Origin: an uncultured Collinsella sp.
GTDB taxonomy: Bacteria > Actinomycetota > Coriobacteriia > Coriobacteriales > Coriobacteriaceae
DNA length: 64,000 bases
Reading direction: 5' to 3'
Assembly: GCA_937995345.1 (NCBI GenBank)
Contig: CALKKS010000018.1
Location: forward strand, 1 to 64,000
Part shown: positions 7,821 through 15,937 of the stretch, one piece after another
How the letters are laid out: each line of letters opens with the position of its first letter
How positions within the stretch are numbered: position 1 is the first letter of the stretch
The notes under the pieces: model-generated
What the model was told of the DNA's origin: nothing
The model's input: the letters and a program-made list of their open reading frames with translations, nothing else
Databases searched by the model: none
Position numbers and translations under genes: made by a program

Positions 7821-8534
7821 CTACAGCCCGTACTTCACGACGACGCGGTTGATGCGGCGACACCAGGGCTTGTACAGAGCGGCCAAGAACACGCAGGTCG
7901 CGAGGCCATGCGTGATGTCGAACGGCACCGCCGTAGCAAGACGCGCTATGGCGCCTGCCCAGGTGAGCGGCTGCACAAAACCGATGATGTCATACGCGTT
8001 GATCACGACGCCATACAGCAGGCCCGACGCAAAGCCATACGCCAACAGCGCCGGCATTCGCACGGTTCCATCGGCGCGGTCAAACGCGCCCGCATGCGCC
8101 AGTGCGCCACCGATATAGCCCACTAGACCCCAGGCATACATCTGCCACGGCGTCCACATGCCCTGCCCAAAAAAGAAATTGCTGGTCAGCGCTGCCAACG
8201 CGCCGACCATAAAACCATTGCGACGGCCAAGTGTCGCACCCGCGATAATGGCGATAGCGCTCACGGGCTTAAAATCGGGAATGGGCCCAAACAGGATGCG
8301 CCCCGCCGCGGCCAGCGCCGCCAGCACCAGCGTGGGCATGATCTGGCGCAGGCCTGGACGTGATGTCTCATAGCCCGCAAAGAACAGTGCGAGCACGAGC
8401 GCCACTACAACCAGCATGGCAAGCGCCGCCTGCTCAATGCCCGCCAGCAACGCCGCAGTCATCACTGCCGGCACCGCCAGGAGCAGCGGGATCTCCATTT
8501 TTGCGAGTAGGCGAGCGACGCGATAATCCGTCAT
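7821..8534 (-). CDS. ECF transporter substrate-binding (S) component
   Basis: A 237-residue integral membrane protein with about six hydrophobic segments, translated last in an ECF vitamin-importer operon (T, double ATPase, S). The conserved block PDFKPVSAIAIIAGATLG followed by ALTSNFFFGQGMWTPWQM is typical of a family of S components with unassigned substrate, sometimes linked to cobalamin-type vitamins. The substrate cannot be read from sequence. The ATG at 8534 begins four bases after the ATPase stop codon; an upstream ATG would overlap the ATPase gene by 29 nt. Because it is cotranscribed with its own energising module, this is probably a dedicated (group I) ECF system. Confidence 0.85.
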   Translation of the reverse strand: MTDYRVARLLAKMEIPLLLAVPAVMTAALLAGIEQAALAMLVVVALVLALFFAGYETSRPGLRQIMPTLVLAALAAAGRILFGPIPDFKPVSAIAIIAGATLGRRNGFMVGALAALTSNFFFGQGMWTPWQMYAWGLVGYIGGALAHAGAFDRADGTVRMPALLAYGFASGLLYGVVINAYDIIGFVQPLTWAGAIARLATAVPFDITHGLATCVFLAALYKPWCRRINRVVVKYGL

Positions 8535-8538
8535 CCCA

Positions 8539-10182
8539 TCACGCCCTGTAGAACACGTTGTCGGCAAAGAAATCTGCCGGAGGCTCCATGCAGGCGATCT
8601 CGCCGTCGAACATCATGGCGACGTCGTCGGACACCTGCTCGGCAAAGACTAAGTCGTGCGTGGCAATGACGACGGTACCGCCGGCATTCGCATGGTCACG
8701 CAGGGCGCAAGCGATGATGCGGCGGCTGGCCAAGTCCAAACCCTTGGTGGGCTCATCAAGCAGCAGCAGCTCCGGACCAATCAACAGCAGCTTTGCCAAC
8801 GCAAGCAGCTGGCGCTGGCCGCCCGAAAGATCGTACGGGTGACGCGCCTCCAAGCCCGCCAGGCCCAGGCGCGCTGTCTGCTCCCGTGCTGCGGCCTCGT
8901 CGTATCCGCAGGCCGAAGCCCATTCCATCAGCTCGTCGCGCACCGTTTCGGCGACCAGCAATGCCTTGGGATTCTGTGGCAGCAGCGCAGCCGAGGCCGC
9001 CCCGCGCACCATGTGGCCACGCTGCAGCTTAGCCGTCTTGGCCAGCACCGAGAGCATCGTCGACTTGCCGCAGCCGTTTCCGCCCACGACCGTATGCACC
9101 GCGCCGGCTGAAAACGTCACATCGAGCCCGCGCAGCACCCAGCCGCCCGCGCGATCGTAGCGAAACCAGCCTTCCGACAGGGTGGTAGCCGACCCGCCGT
9201 GCATTTTTTGGAGTATTCTGCTTCCATCCGTGCACGGGAAGGCTTCCAAGCCGTTCTCGAGCGACGTTTGCGCCACAAATTCGGACGATTTGTCCAATTC
9301 CGAACTTTTTTTCGCGCTCGATACGTCCCCGGGCGGCTCCAGCGAGCCCAAATTGTCCTCACGCCTGCTGAATACTCCGTTTTTTGCACATCGGATGGCA
9401 CCCCACCCCAACATGTCATCGGAAAACAGCGATTCTCGGCGTCCCAAAGAAGCCATATCCGCCACCTCGCGCACACGACCGCCCTCAATCCGGTACGCAC
9501 ACGTCGCATACTCGAGCATCGGCCGCGGTTGATGCGTAGCCACAACAACCGTGCAGCCCAGCTCACGGTTCACGCGAAACAGCGCGTGCAGAAAATTCTT
9601 CTCGGCAACGGGATCGAGCTGAGACGTGGGCTCGTCGAGTAGCAACACACGCGGACGCAGCGCCAGGACGGCGGCAAGCGACAGCAGCTGCTTGCGGCCA
9701 CCCGAAAGCGTATCGGTATCGCGATGAAGCCAGTCCTCCAGACCAAAGAAATAGCTGGTTTCGGCAACACGGCGGCGCATCTCGTCGCGCGACACCCCCA
9801 GATTCTCTAGGCCAAACGCCATCTCGTGCCACACGGTCTCGCACACAATCTGGTTCTCGGGATCCTGGAACACGTAGCCCACGCACTCCGCAGACGCGCG
9901 CACGTCCATGTCGGCAACGTTCTCGCCCAGCACGCGCGCATCGCCAGTGCGCTCGCCCGCCGGAGCGATCTCGGGCTTGAGCAGCGACAGCAGCGTCGAC
10001 TTACCCGATCCGGTACCGCCAACAAGCAGCGCAAATGCACCTTGGGGAACAGACCAGTCGAGCCCCTCGAGTACCGCAGCATCAGCCCCGGGGTAGGCAA
10101 AGCTCAGGCTCCGCACCTCAATCGCCGGCATATCCGGGCCGCACGCCGCACCCGACACCGGGCCCCTATCCAACCGAGCCAT
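8539..10182 (-). CDS. ecfA: Double ATPase of an ECF transporter (two fused ABC domains)
   Basis: A 547-residue protein with two ABC cassettes in tandem, replacing separate EcfA1 and EcfA2. Domain 1 (about 20-245) has Walker A GGTGSGKST, signature LSGGRKQ and Walker B VLLLDEPTSQLDP. Domain 2 (about 330-545) has GGNGCGKST, LSGGQRQ and LLLLDEPTKGLD. The roughly 80-residue linker (about 250-325, nucleotides roughly 9190-9430) is Ser/Glu/Lys-rich, less GC-rich than the rest, and includes a DNA palindrome at 9278-9304. The start ATG overlaps the T-component stop as TGATG, implying coupled translation. It powers import through the T and S subunits encoded on either side. Confidence 0.93.
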   Translation of the reverse strand: MARLDRGPVSGAACGPDMPAIEVRSLSFAYPGADAAVLEGLDWSVPQGAFALLVGGTGSGKSTLLSLLKPEIAPAGERTGDARVLGENVADMDVRASAECVGYVFQDPENQIVCETVWHEMAFGLENLGVSRDEMRRRVAETSYFFGLEDWLHRDTDTLSGGRKQLLSLAAVLALRPRVLLLDEPTSQLDPVAEKNFLHALFRVNRELGCTVVVATHQPRPMLEYATCAYRIEGGRVREVADMASLGRRESLFSDDMLGWGAIRCAKNGVFSRREDNLGSLEPPGDVSSAKKSSELDKSSEFVAQTSLENGLEAFPCTDGSRILQKMHGGSATTLSEGWFRYDRAGGWVLRGLDVTFSAGAVHTVVGGNGCGKSTMLSVLAKTAKLQRGHMVRGAASAALLPQNPKALLVAETVRDELMEWASACGYDEAAAREQTARLGLAGLEARHPYDLSGGQRQLLALAKLLLIGPELLLLDEPTKGLDLASRRIIACALRDHANAGGTVVIATHDLVFAEQVSDDVAMMFDGEIACMEPPADFFADNVFYRA

Positions 10183-11093
10183 CAGCCAAACCTCTTCTCA
10201 TCGATCACATGCAACACGCAGGGCAGCACCATCCATGCAGCGTACACGACATAGCCCAGCCACGGCGCCGGCACCGAGAGCTGCGGATAAAACGAATACT
10301 GCGTCGTCGCGGTCCATGCCACCGCCACCGCGGCGGCACCAAACACCGCAAGTCCAACCAGCGCGGCAGCGTCGCCGCGCCCCAGTCGATACCGCGCATA
10401 CGTCGTACGGCGCGTCGTGGCGCCCCATCCACGGGAGCGCATGGCATCCGCGCGCTCAAGCGAATCTTCCATGCCCCAGCCCATCAGCACGCTCGATGCC
10501 CGCAGGCGCGAGCGCACGGGATCAGCCGGCGCGCGTCCCGGTACATCAATCGCATCCTGCACCGCCAGCACCGTGCGGCCGCGGCGCAAAAACTGTGGAA
10601 TAAGCCGCATGCACATCGAGATCATGAGCGCGACCACCGGTGCGGCGTTGCCCAACAGTGCGAGCACCTTGTCGTATTCGAGCATCGACGCCGCGGCCTC
10701 AAACCACAGCACGCTCGCCACAAACAGCCCACCCATGCAAAGGCCGTACATCATGCTCTCCAAATACACCACGCGCATGCCAATATGGAAAAGCTCGGTC
10801 GAGCCCGATGCACTAAACAGCGGGTTGACCAGCGCAATGATCAAAATCACCGGCAGCTGCCAGCGAAGCGCGCCCAACGTGCGGGCAGCCCCGCGCGTCG
10901 CAAATCCATACGCCAACCCGCCCGCGAGCGACAGCGCGATCAGCACCGGTTGCATCGAGAACATAGTGAGCCCCAACGTCAGCACCATGTAGAGTGCCGG
11001 CACCGCCGGATGCGACATCGAAAATGCCGCGACGGGTTCGTTGCCCGGTTCCTCTCGCATGATATCCACGGGCACCCCCATCCCCTCGCTCAA
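10182..11093 (-). CDS. ecfT: ECF transporter transmembrane (T) component
   Basis: A membrane protein of up to 303 residues (CbiQ/EcfT family) that links the ATPases to the S component. Hydrophobic helices lie in the N-terminal half. The coupling-helix region carries MRLIPQFLRRG and the family's ADAMRSRGW signature near 240, which docks in the ATPase grooves. The start is uncertain: a TTG at 11093 gives the longest reading, with ATG codons 12, 33 and 75 nt downstream, none with a good ribosome site. Another frame immediately upstream (GTG at 11169) encodes a short hydrophobic N-terminus, so a frameshift or an eroded upstream gene is possible. It diverges from glmU. Confidence 0.88.
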   Translation of the reverse strand: MSEGMGVPVDIMREEPGNEPVAAFSMSHPAVPALYMVLTLGLTMFSMQPVLIALSLAGGLAYGFATRGAARTLGALRWQLPVILIIALVNPLFSASGSTELFHIGMRVVYLESMMYGLCMGGLFVASVLWFEAAASMLEYDKVLALLGNAAPVVALMISMCMRLIPQFLRRGRTVLAVQDAIDVPGRAPADPVRSRLRASSVLMGWGMEDSLERADAMRSRGWGATTRRTTYARYRLGRGDAAALVGLAVFGAAAVAVAWTATTQYSFYPQLSVPAPWLGYVVYAAWMVLPCVLHVIDEKRFG

Positions 11094-11265
11094 ACGTCAA
11101 CGCCGCAGCGCCGCCGCCATACACAACCAGCGCAAACGCCACGACGGCGGCAGCGACATCGGCCGTCACGCGTCAATCGTTACGCGCTCATCATATGCCT
11201 GCGGTATCATATTGCGCCGTGTATCGTTTCCAAACACACGTCTCTATAACGTAACAGGAGATCAC

Positions 11266-12678
11266 ATGGACGCAACCGCAATTATCCTCGCCGCCGGCGA
11301 GGGCACCCGCATGAAGTCGAACCACTGCAAGGTTTCGCACAAGATCCTGGGTAAGCCCATGGTCCAGTGGATCGTCGACGCCACCATCAAGGCCGGCTGC
11401 AGCCGCGTCGTGGTCGTCATCGGTAGCCACGCCGACGAGATGCGCGCCCTCATCGATGGCGCCTACGCCAACAGCGCCACCAAGGTCGAGTGCGTCGAGC
11501 AGACCGAGCGCCTGGGCACCGGCCACGCCGTCAAGGTCGCGCTCGAGGCCTGCGGCATCACGCAAGGCCCCGTCGTCGTGCTCAACGGCGACCTGCCGCT
11601 CATCACCGCCGACACCGTCGCCAAGTTCGCACAGACCGTCGCCACCGGCGAGCTCGCCTGCACCGTCATGACCATGACCCCGCCCGATCCTTTTGGCTAC
11701 GGCCGCATCAAACTGGGCGCCGATGGTCAGATCGAGCGCATCATCGAGCAGAAGGACTGCACGCCCGAGCAGGCCGCCGAGCTACTCGAGTGCAACGCCG
11801 GCTGCTACGCCTTCGACGGCGCGCAGCTCGCCGCCCACATTAACGAGATCGGCAACGACAACGCGCAGTCCGAGTACTACCTGCCCGACATGCTCGAAAT
11901 CCTCAAGGGTCACGGCCAGGCAGTCTCCATCTTCCACTGCGACGACTACCGCGACGGTCTGGGCGTCAACAGCCGCATCCAGCTCGCACAGCTCACCGCC
12001 ATCGCGCGCGACCGCATCAACGAGCACTGGATGGCCGAGGGCGTCACGTTCATCGACCCCACGCAGGCTTGGATCGGCCCCGACGCCACCATCGGCCGCG
12101 ACACCGTCGTGTGGCCGCAGACGCACCTGATCGGCCACGTCACCGTGGGCGAGGAGTGCCAGCTCGGCCCCAACAGCCGCCTCACCGACACCACCGTCGG
12201 CAGCGGATGCATCATCGATGAAACCATCGCCATCGAGGCCGTCATCGAGAACGGCGTCGACTGCGGCCCGCGCGCCTACCTGCGCCCGGGCACCCACATG
12301 CTCGACGGATCCAAGGCCGGCACGCACGTGGAGATCAAGAAGTCCACGATCGGCGAGGGCTCCAAAGTTCCGCACCTGTCCTACATCGGCGACACCACCA
12401 TGGGCTCCGGCGTCAACGTGGGCGCGGGCTCCATCACCTGCAACTACGACGGCGTCCACAAGCACAAGACCGTCATCGGCAAGGATGCCTTCATCGGTTC
12501 CGACACCATGATGGTCGCGCCCGCCCAGATTGGCGACGGTGCACTCGTGGCCGCCGGCTCCGTCATCACCGAGCCGGTCCCGGCCGACGCACTCGGTCTG
12601 GGCCGCGCCCGCCAGGTAAATATTGAGGGCTGGGCCGCCGATTATCGCCGCCGTCTGCACGAGGACGACGAGGTATAA
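11266..12678 (+). CDS. glmU: Bifunctional UDP-GlcNAc pyrophosphorylase / GlcN-1-P acetyltransferase
   Basis: A 470-residue enzyme making UDP-GlcNAc for peptidoglycan. The N-terminal uridylyltransferase shows LAAGEGTRMKSNHCKVSHK (residues 8-26), EQTERLGTGHAV and VLNGDLPLI. The C-terminal left-handed beta-helix acetyltransferase shows hexapeptide repeats, the catalytic-His region GTHVEIKKS, and GAGSITCNYDGVHKH. The ATG at 11266 follows AACAGGAGATCAC; longer in-frame readings start without a ribosome site. It is followed by a terminator-like hairpin and then prs, a common glmU-prs-pth order here. Confidence 0.97.
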   Translation: MDATAIILAAGEGTRMKSNHCKVSHKILGKPMVQWIVDATIKAGCSRVVVVIGSHADEMRALIDGAYANSATKVECVEQTERLGTGHAVKVALEACGITQGPVVVLNGDLPLITADTVAKFAQTVATGELACTVMTMTPPDPFGYGRIKLGADGQIERIIEQKDCTPEQAAELLECNAGCYAFDGAQLAAHINEIGNDNAQSEYYLPDMLEILKGHGQAVSIFHCDDYRDGLGVNSRIQLAQLTAIARDRINEHWMAEGVTFIDPTQAWIGPDATIGRDTVVWPQTHLIGHVTVGEECQLGPNSRLTDTTVGSGCIIDETIAIEAVIENGVDCGPRAYLRPGTHMLDGSKAGTHVEIKKSTIGEGSKVPHLSYIGDTTMGSGVNVGAGSITCNYDGVHKHKTVIGKDAFIGSDTMMVAPAQIGDGALVAAGSVITEPVPADALGLGRARQVNIEGWAADYRRRLHEDDEV

Positions 12679-12693
12679 CGTTTTATCAAGCAC

Positions 12694-12729
12694 AAAAGGA
12701 GCTGTTCCATGGGGACGGCTCCTTTTTTC
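12694..12729 (+). terminator. Rho-independent terminator after glmU
   Basis: AAAAGGAGC pairs with GCTCCTTTT, followed by T residues. The loop holds GGGGACG, the core seen in the REP-like hairpins. Confidence 0.8.
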
Positions 12730-12869
12730 TATCGTGACCTGCGCGACCGGATGAGTGGTCGGTTCGTGTCCGTTGACGGTAAAGACGTTATCAGGACCCG
12801 ATAAACCCCGCCGCGCGGTTACAATGCAACAAGGCATCTATATGGCATTCGATATAAAGGAGAAGGGTA

Positions 12870-13856
12870 ATGCCGATTAATGATCCCGAGAAGTCGGAGA
12901 ATATGCGCAAGTCCATCCGCGTGTATTCCGGTTCCTCCAACCGTCCCCTCGCTCAGAAGATCGCTGAGTACCTTGGGGTCGAGCTTTCGGGCCTTACGCT
13001 AAAGCAGTTCGCCAATGGTGAGATTTACGCCCGCTACGACGAGACTGTCCGCGGCGCCGACGTCTTCCTGATTCAGTCCGTGGCCGGCGGCAACGTCAAC
13101 GACATGCTCATGGAGCTGCTCATCGCCACCGACGCTGCCAAGCGTGCATCCGCCCGCTCCATCACCGCCGTTATCACCCACTACGGCTATGCCCGCCAGG
13201 ACCGCAAGGCCGGCCCGCGCGAGCCCATCACCGCCCGCCTCGTCGCCAACCTGCTCGAGCGCGCCGGCGTCGACCGCATCATCACCCTCGACCTGCACCA
13301 GGGTCAGATCCAGGGCTTCTTTGATATCCCGGTCAACCACCTATCCGCACTGCCGCTGTTTGGCCAGTACTACAACGCCATGAACTTCGACACCGACAAC
13401 CTGGTTGTCGTCTCCCCCGACGTGGGTCGTGCCAAGGCCGCCAAGAAGCTGTCCGACATGCTCGGCTGCGACCTGGCCATCGCCCACAAGGGCCGTCCGC
13501 GCCACAACGCCGCCGAGGTCATGGGCATCATCGGTGACATCAAGGGCAAGACCTGCGTCATCAATGACGACATGATCGACACCGCTGGCACCCTGTGCGC
13601 CAACGTCAAGGAGCTCAAGGCTATGGGCGCTGGCGACATCTACGTCTGCGCCACCCACGGCATCTTCTCCGGTCCGGCCATCGAGCGCCTGAACGACGCC
13701 CCCATCGTCGAGTGCGTCGTCACCGACGCCATTCCCGTCGAGGTCGGCGGCAAGATCAAGACCATCTCGGTCGCCGAGGAGTTCGCTCAGGCCATCTCCG
13801 CCGTTTACCACGAGGAGCCCGTCTCCACGCTCGTCGGCGGCGACTTCGCGCTGTAG
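12870..13856 (+). CDS. prs: Ribose-phosphate pyrophosphokinase (PRPP synthase)
   Basis: A 328-residue class I PRPP synthase feeding purine, pyrimidine, NAD and histidine synthesis. Visible motifs are FANGEIYARYDETVRG (residues 48-63), the flexible loop THYGYARQDRK, the metal-binding DLHQGQIQGFF, and the ribose-phosphate loop NDDMIDTAGTL. GGAGAAGGGTA precedes the ATG. A possible -10 TACAAT lies near 12820, so expression independent of glmU is likely given the terminator between them. A long near-perfect hairpin follows the stop. Confidence 0.97.
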   Translation: MPINDPEKSENMRKSIRVYSGSSNRPLAQKIAEYLGVELSGLTLKQFANGEIYARYDETVRGADVFLIQSVAGGNVNDMLMELLIATDAAKRASARSITAVITHYGYARQDRKAGPREPITARLVANLLERAGVDRIITLDLHQGQIQGFFDIPVNHLSALPLFGQYYNAMNFDTDNLVVVSPDVGRAKAAKKLSDMLGCDLAIAHKGRPRHNAAEVMGIIGDIKGKTCVINDDMIDTAGTLCANVKELKAMGAGDIYVCATHGIFSGPAIERLNDAPIVECVVTDAIPVEVGGKIKTISVAEEFAQAISAVYHEEPVSTLVGGDFAL

Positions 13857-13879
13857 TCGCTTGACCCTCGCATCTCACC

Positions 13880-13980
13880 GGAAGCCCGGTAGGCCTGCGG
13901 GGTTATCACGCCGACGTCCTCGCCGCTTCGCGGCTGCGGGATGTCGGCTTAGATAACCCCTCCCGGCCTACCGGGCTTCC
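13880..13980. repeat. Long multi-tier hairpin 3' of prs
   Basis: The outer 16-nt arms GGAAGCCCGGTAGGCC and complement (13880-13895, 13965-13980) are perfect. Inside, GGGGTTATC pairs with GATAACCCC and GCCGAC with GTCGGC, giving an almost continuous stem of about 100 nt. There is no T-run. Similar long palindromes lie at 44889-44976 and 54737-54871. Confidence 0.85.
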
Positions 13981-14094
13981 TGCTGTCTCGGGGCAGCTGT
14001 TTTCTGAAATGACTTTGCCGTACCCTTTCCTCGCCTTCGGCGGGCGTGGTAGCCTTTGTCGTTGATTGAACTATTTACGTAACGGAGGACAAGC

Positions 14095-14724
14095 ATGGCA
14101 GCTGCACAGCCGCTCAAGATTCGCATGGTTGCCGGACTTGGCAACCCGGGCGAGGAATATGCCGAGACCCGCCACAACGCTGGCTTTAAGGCAATCGACG
14201 AGCTGGCCCGTCAGGCCGGTGTCACGTACTGGAAAAACCAGGCCGGCGCCGAGGTCGCACTCATCAATATCAACGACCCCGAGGAAGAGGGCGGCAAGCG
14301 CCAGATTGTGCTGGTCAAGCCGCAGTCGTACATGAACACCTCGGGCGGCCCCATCTCCAAGCTCTGTCGCGAGTACAAGATCAAGGCCGAGGAGCTGCTC
14401 GTAATCCACGACGAGCTCGATATTCCCGCCGGCGACGTGCGTGTTAAGGTGGGCGGTGGCCATGCTGGCCACAACGGCCTGCGTTCCATCATCGACAAGA
14501 TGGGCAGCCGCGACTTTAGCCGCATCCGCACCGGCATCGGCAACCCTCCCGGCAAGATGGCCGTCGCCGACTATGTGCTCAAGCAGCTGCGCGCCCGCGA
14601 GGCCGAGGACTTCCAGGACACCTGCGCCCGCGCGGCCGACGCCGCCGGCCTGGCGATCGTGCACGGCGTGGTCTATGCCCGCGACCATGTCAACGGCGCC
14701 GCCTCCGCCAACGGCAAGCACTAA
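14095..14724 (+). CDS. pth: Peptidyl-tRNA hydrolase
   Basis: A 209-residue Pth that frees tRNA from prematurely released peptidyl-tRNA. Motifs are VAGLGNPGEEYAETRHNAG (residues 12-30, with the catalytic His in RHN), KPQSYMNTSGG, VIHDELDIPAGDVRVKVGGG with the catalytic Asp, and GHNGLRSI. GGAGGACAAGC precedes the ATG. A GGGACAG-type hairpin begins right at the stop codon. Confidence 0.97.
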   Translation: MAAAQPLKIRMVAGLGNPGEEYAETRHNAGFKAIDELARQAGVTYWKNQAGAEVALININDPEEEGGKRQIVLVKPQSYMNTSGGPISKLCREYKIKAEELLVIHDELDIPAGDVRVKVGGGHAGHNGLRSIIDKMGSRDFSRIRTGIGNPPGKMAVADYVLKQLRAREAEDFQDTCARAADAAGLAIVHGVVYARDHVNGAASANGKH

Positions 14725-14763
14725 AACCTATCATTTAGGGACAGGTTTATTTTGGCAGGTTTT
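14725..14763. repeat. REP-like GGGACAGGTTTA hairpin after pth
   Basis: AAACCTATCA and TGGCAGGTTT form an imperfect stem around GGGACAGGTTTATT. It is the reverse complement of the element at 39410-39448 with two changes, and starts at the pth stop codon. Confidence 0.75.
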
Positions 14764-14829
14764 ACCTGCGGAAACGCCCCAGTTGCGGCATACGATAAAC
14801 CGCGCGCCGCCATACATGCATAACGCCCC

Positions 14830-14871
14830 AAAGGGGGCCGACCTCAAAGAAGTGTGAGGCCGGCCCCCTTT
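14830..14871. terminator. Strong terminator hairpin in the pth-nfnA gap
   Basis: AAAGGGGGCCGACCTCA pairs with TGAGGCCGGCCCCCTTT (one mismatch) around a short loop. A- and T-rich flanks on both sides allow either direction; it most plausibly ends pth. Confidence 0.75.
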
Positions 14872-14887
14872 GCCGTTTTGCCTGATA

Positions 14888-14928
14888 AAACCGACCAAAA
14901 TAAACCTGTCCCTTTTTGGTAGGTCGAA
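14888..14928. repeat. REP-like hairpin, inverted relative to 14725
   Basis: CGACCAAAA and TTTTGGTAGGTCG form the stem. CCAAAATAAACCTGTCCC (14895-14912) is an exact complement of 14738-14755, so the two elements can also pair around the terminator between them. Confidence 0.7.
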
Positions 14929-14986
14929 CCGGATAAACCCTTTTCCCACCTGCCGAAGATACACGTAAGCGACATGCCCATGAGGG

Positions 14987-14992
14987 TATAAT
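14987..14992 (+). promoter_or_regulatory. Probable -10 box (TATAAT) of nfnAB
   Basis: A perfect TATAAT lies 106 nt before the nfnA start. The hexamer 17 nt upstream (CGTAAG) is a poor -35. Confidence 0.45.
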
Positions 14993-15097
14993 TTGCACCG
15001 TATGTCTGCACAACGCCTGTGCGCGTACGGTTTTATTCGGGCTACCGTCCATTTCCGTGGAGGCACGGTTCGGCGGCCCTAACAAGAGAGGGGTTCT

Positions 15098-15937
15098 ATG
15101 TATAAGATCCTGGAGAAGACGCAGTTCTCGGAGAAGGTGTTCAAGTTCCGCATCGAGGCGCCCGCAATCGCCAAGCATGCGCACGCTGGACAGTTCCTCA
15201 TGGTTCGCGCCAACGAGACGGGCGAGCGCGTCCCGTTTACCCTGGCCGGCTGGAACGGTGACGAGGGCTGGGTCGAGTTCATCTTCATGGTGATCGGCAA
15301 AACCACCGAGATGCTTTCCACCTACGAGGCCGGCGAGTCGCTGCGCGACGTCGTGGGCCCGCTGGGCGTTCCCACCGAAATGGCCGAGGGCCCCTGTGCC
15401 GTCATTGGCGGCGGCGTCGGCCTGGCAATTGCCTTCCCGGTCGCCAAGCACCTGGTCGAAACCGGCCACGAGGTGCACGCCATCATGGGCGCCCGCACCA
15501 AGGACCTCCTGCTCATGGAGGACCAGTTCCGCGAGCTCCTCGACGAGGACCACATCCACATCACCACTGACGACGGCTCCTACGGCGAGCAGGGCGTTGT
15601 CACCGCTCCGCTGGAGCGTCTGCTGCAGGACAAGGCCGTGAGCCAGGTCTTCTGCGTCGGCCCCGTTCCGATGATGAAGTTCTCGACCCTCACCGCCCAG
15701 AAGTACGACACCCCCATCACCGCGTCGCTCAACCCCATCATGGTTGACGGCACCGGCATGTGCGGCTGCTGCCGCGTCGAGGTGGGCGGCGTGACCAAGT
15801 TTGCTTGCGTCGACGGCCCCGACTTCGATGCCACCCTGGTCGACTGGGATGACCTTCGTGCCCGCCAGGCCGCTTACCGTTCCGAAGAGGGCGAGTCCCT
15901 CAAGGCCTATGAGGAAAAGAGCTGCGCATGCCACTAG
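15098..15937 (+). CDS. nfnA: NfnA-type ferredoxin:NADP oxidoreductase small subunit
   Basis: A 279-residue member of the dihydroorotate-dehydrogenase electron-transfer (PyrK-like) family. It contains an FAD-binding barrel with ERVPFTLAG (about 46-54), an NAD-binding domain with IGGGVGLAIAF (about 103-113) and C-terminal cysteines for a [2Fe-2S] cluster (MCGCCRVEVGG, FACVDGP). With the next gene it forms the Nfn (NADH-dependent reduced ferredoxin:NADP oxidoreductase) pair, which couples NADH, NADPH and ferredoxin by flavin-based bifurcation in anaerobes. The reading overlaps nfnB by 10 nt. A ferredoxin-NADP reductase role beside glutamate synthase is the alternative annotation. Confidence 0.88.
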   Translation: MYKILEKTQFSEKVFKFRIEAPAIAKHAHAGQFLMVRANETGERVPFTLAGWNGDEGWVEFIFMVIGKTTEMLSTYEAGESLRDVVGPLGVPTEMAEGPCAVIGGGVGLAIAFPVAKHLVETGHEVHAIMGARTKDLLLMEDQFRELLDEDHIHITTDDGSYGEQGVVTAPLERLLQDKAVSQVFCVGPVPMMKFSTLTAQKYDTPITASLNPIMVDGTGMCGCCRVEVGGVTKFACVDGPDFDATLVDWDDLRARQAAYRSEEGESLKAYEEKSCACH

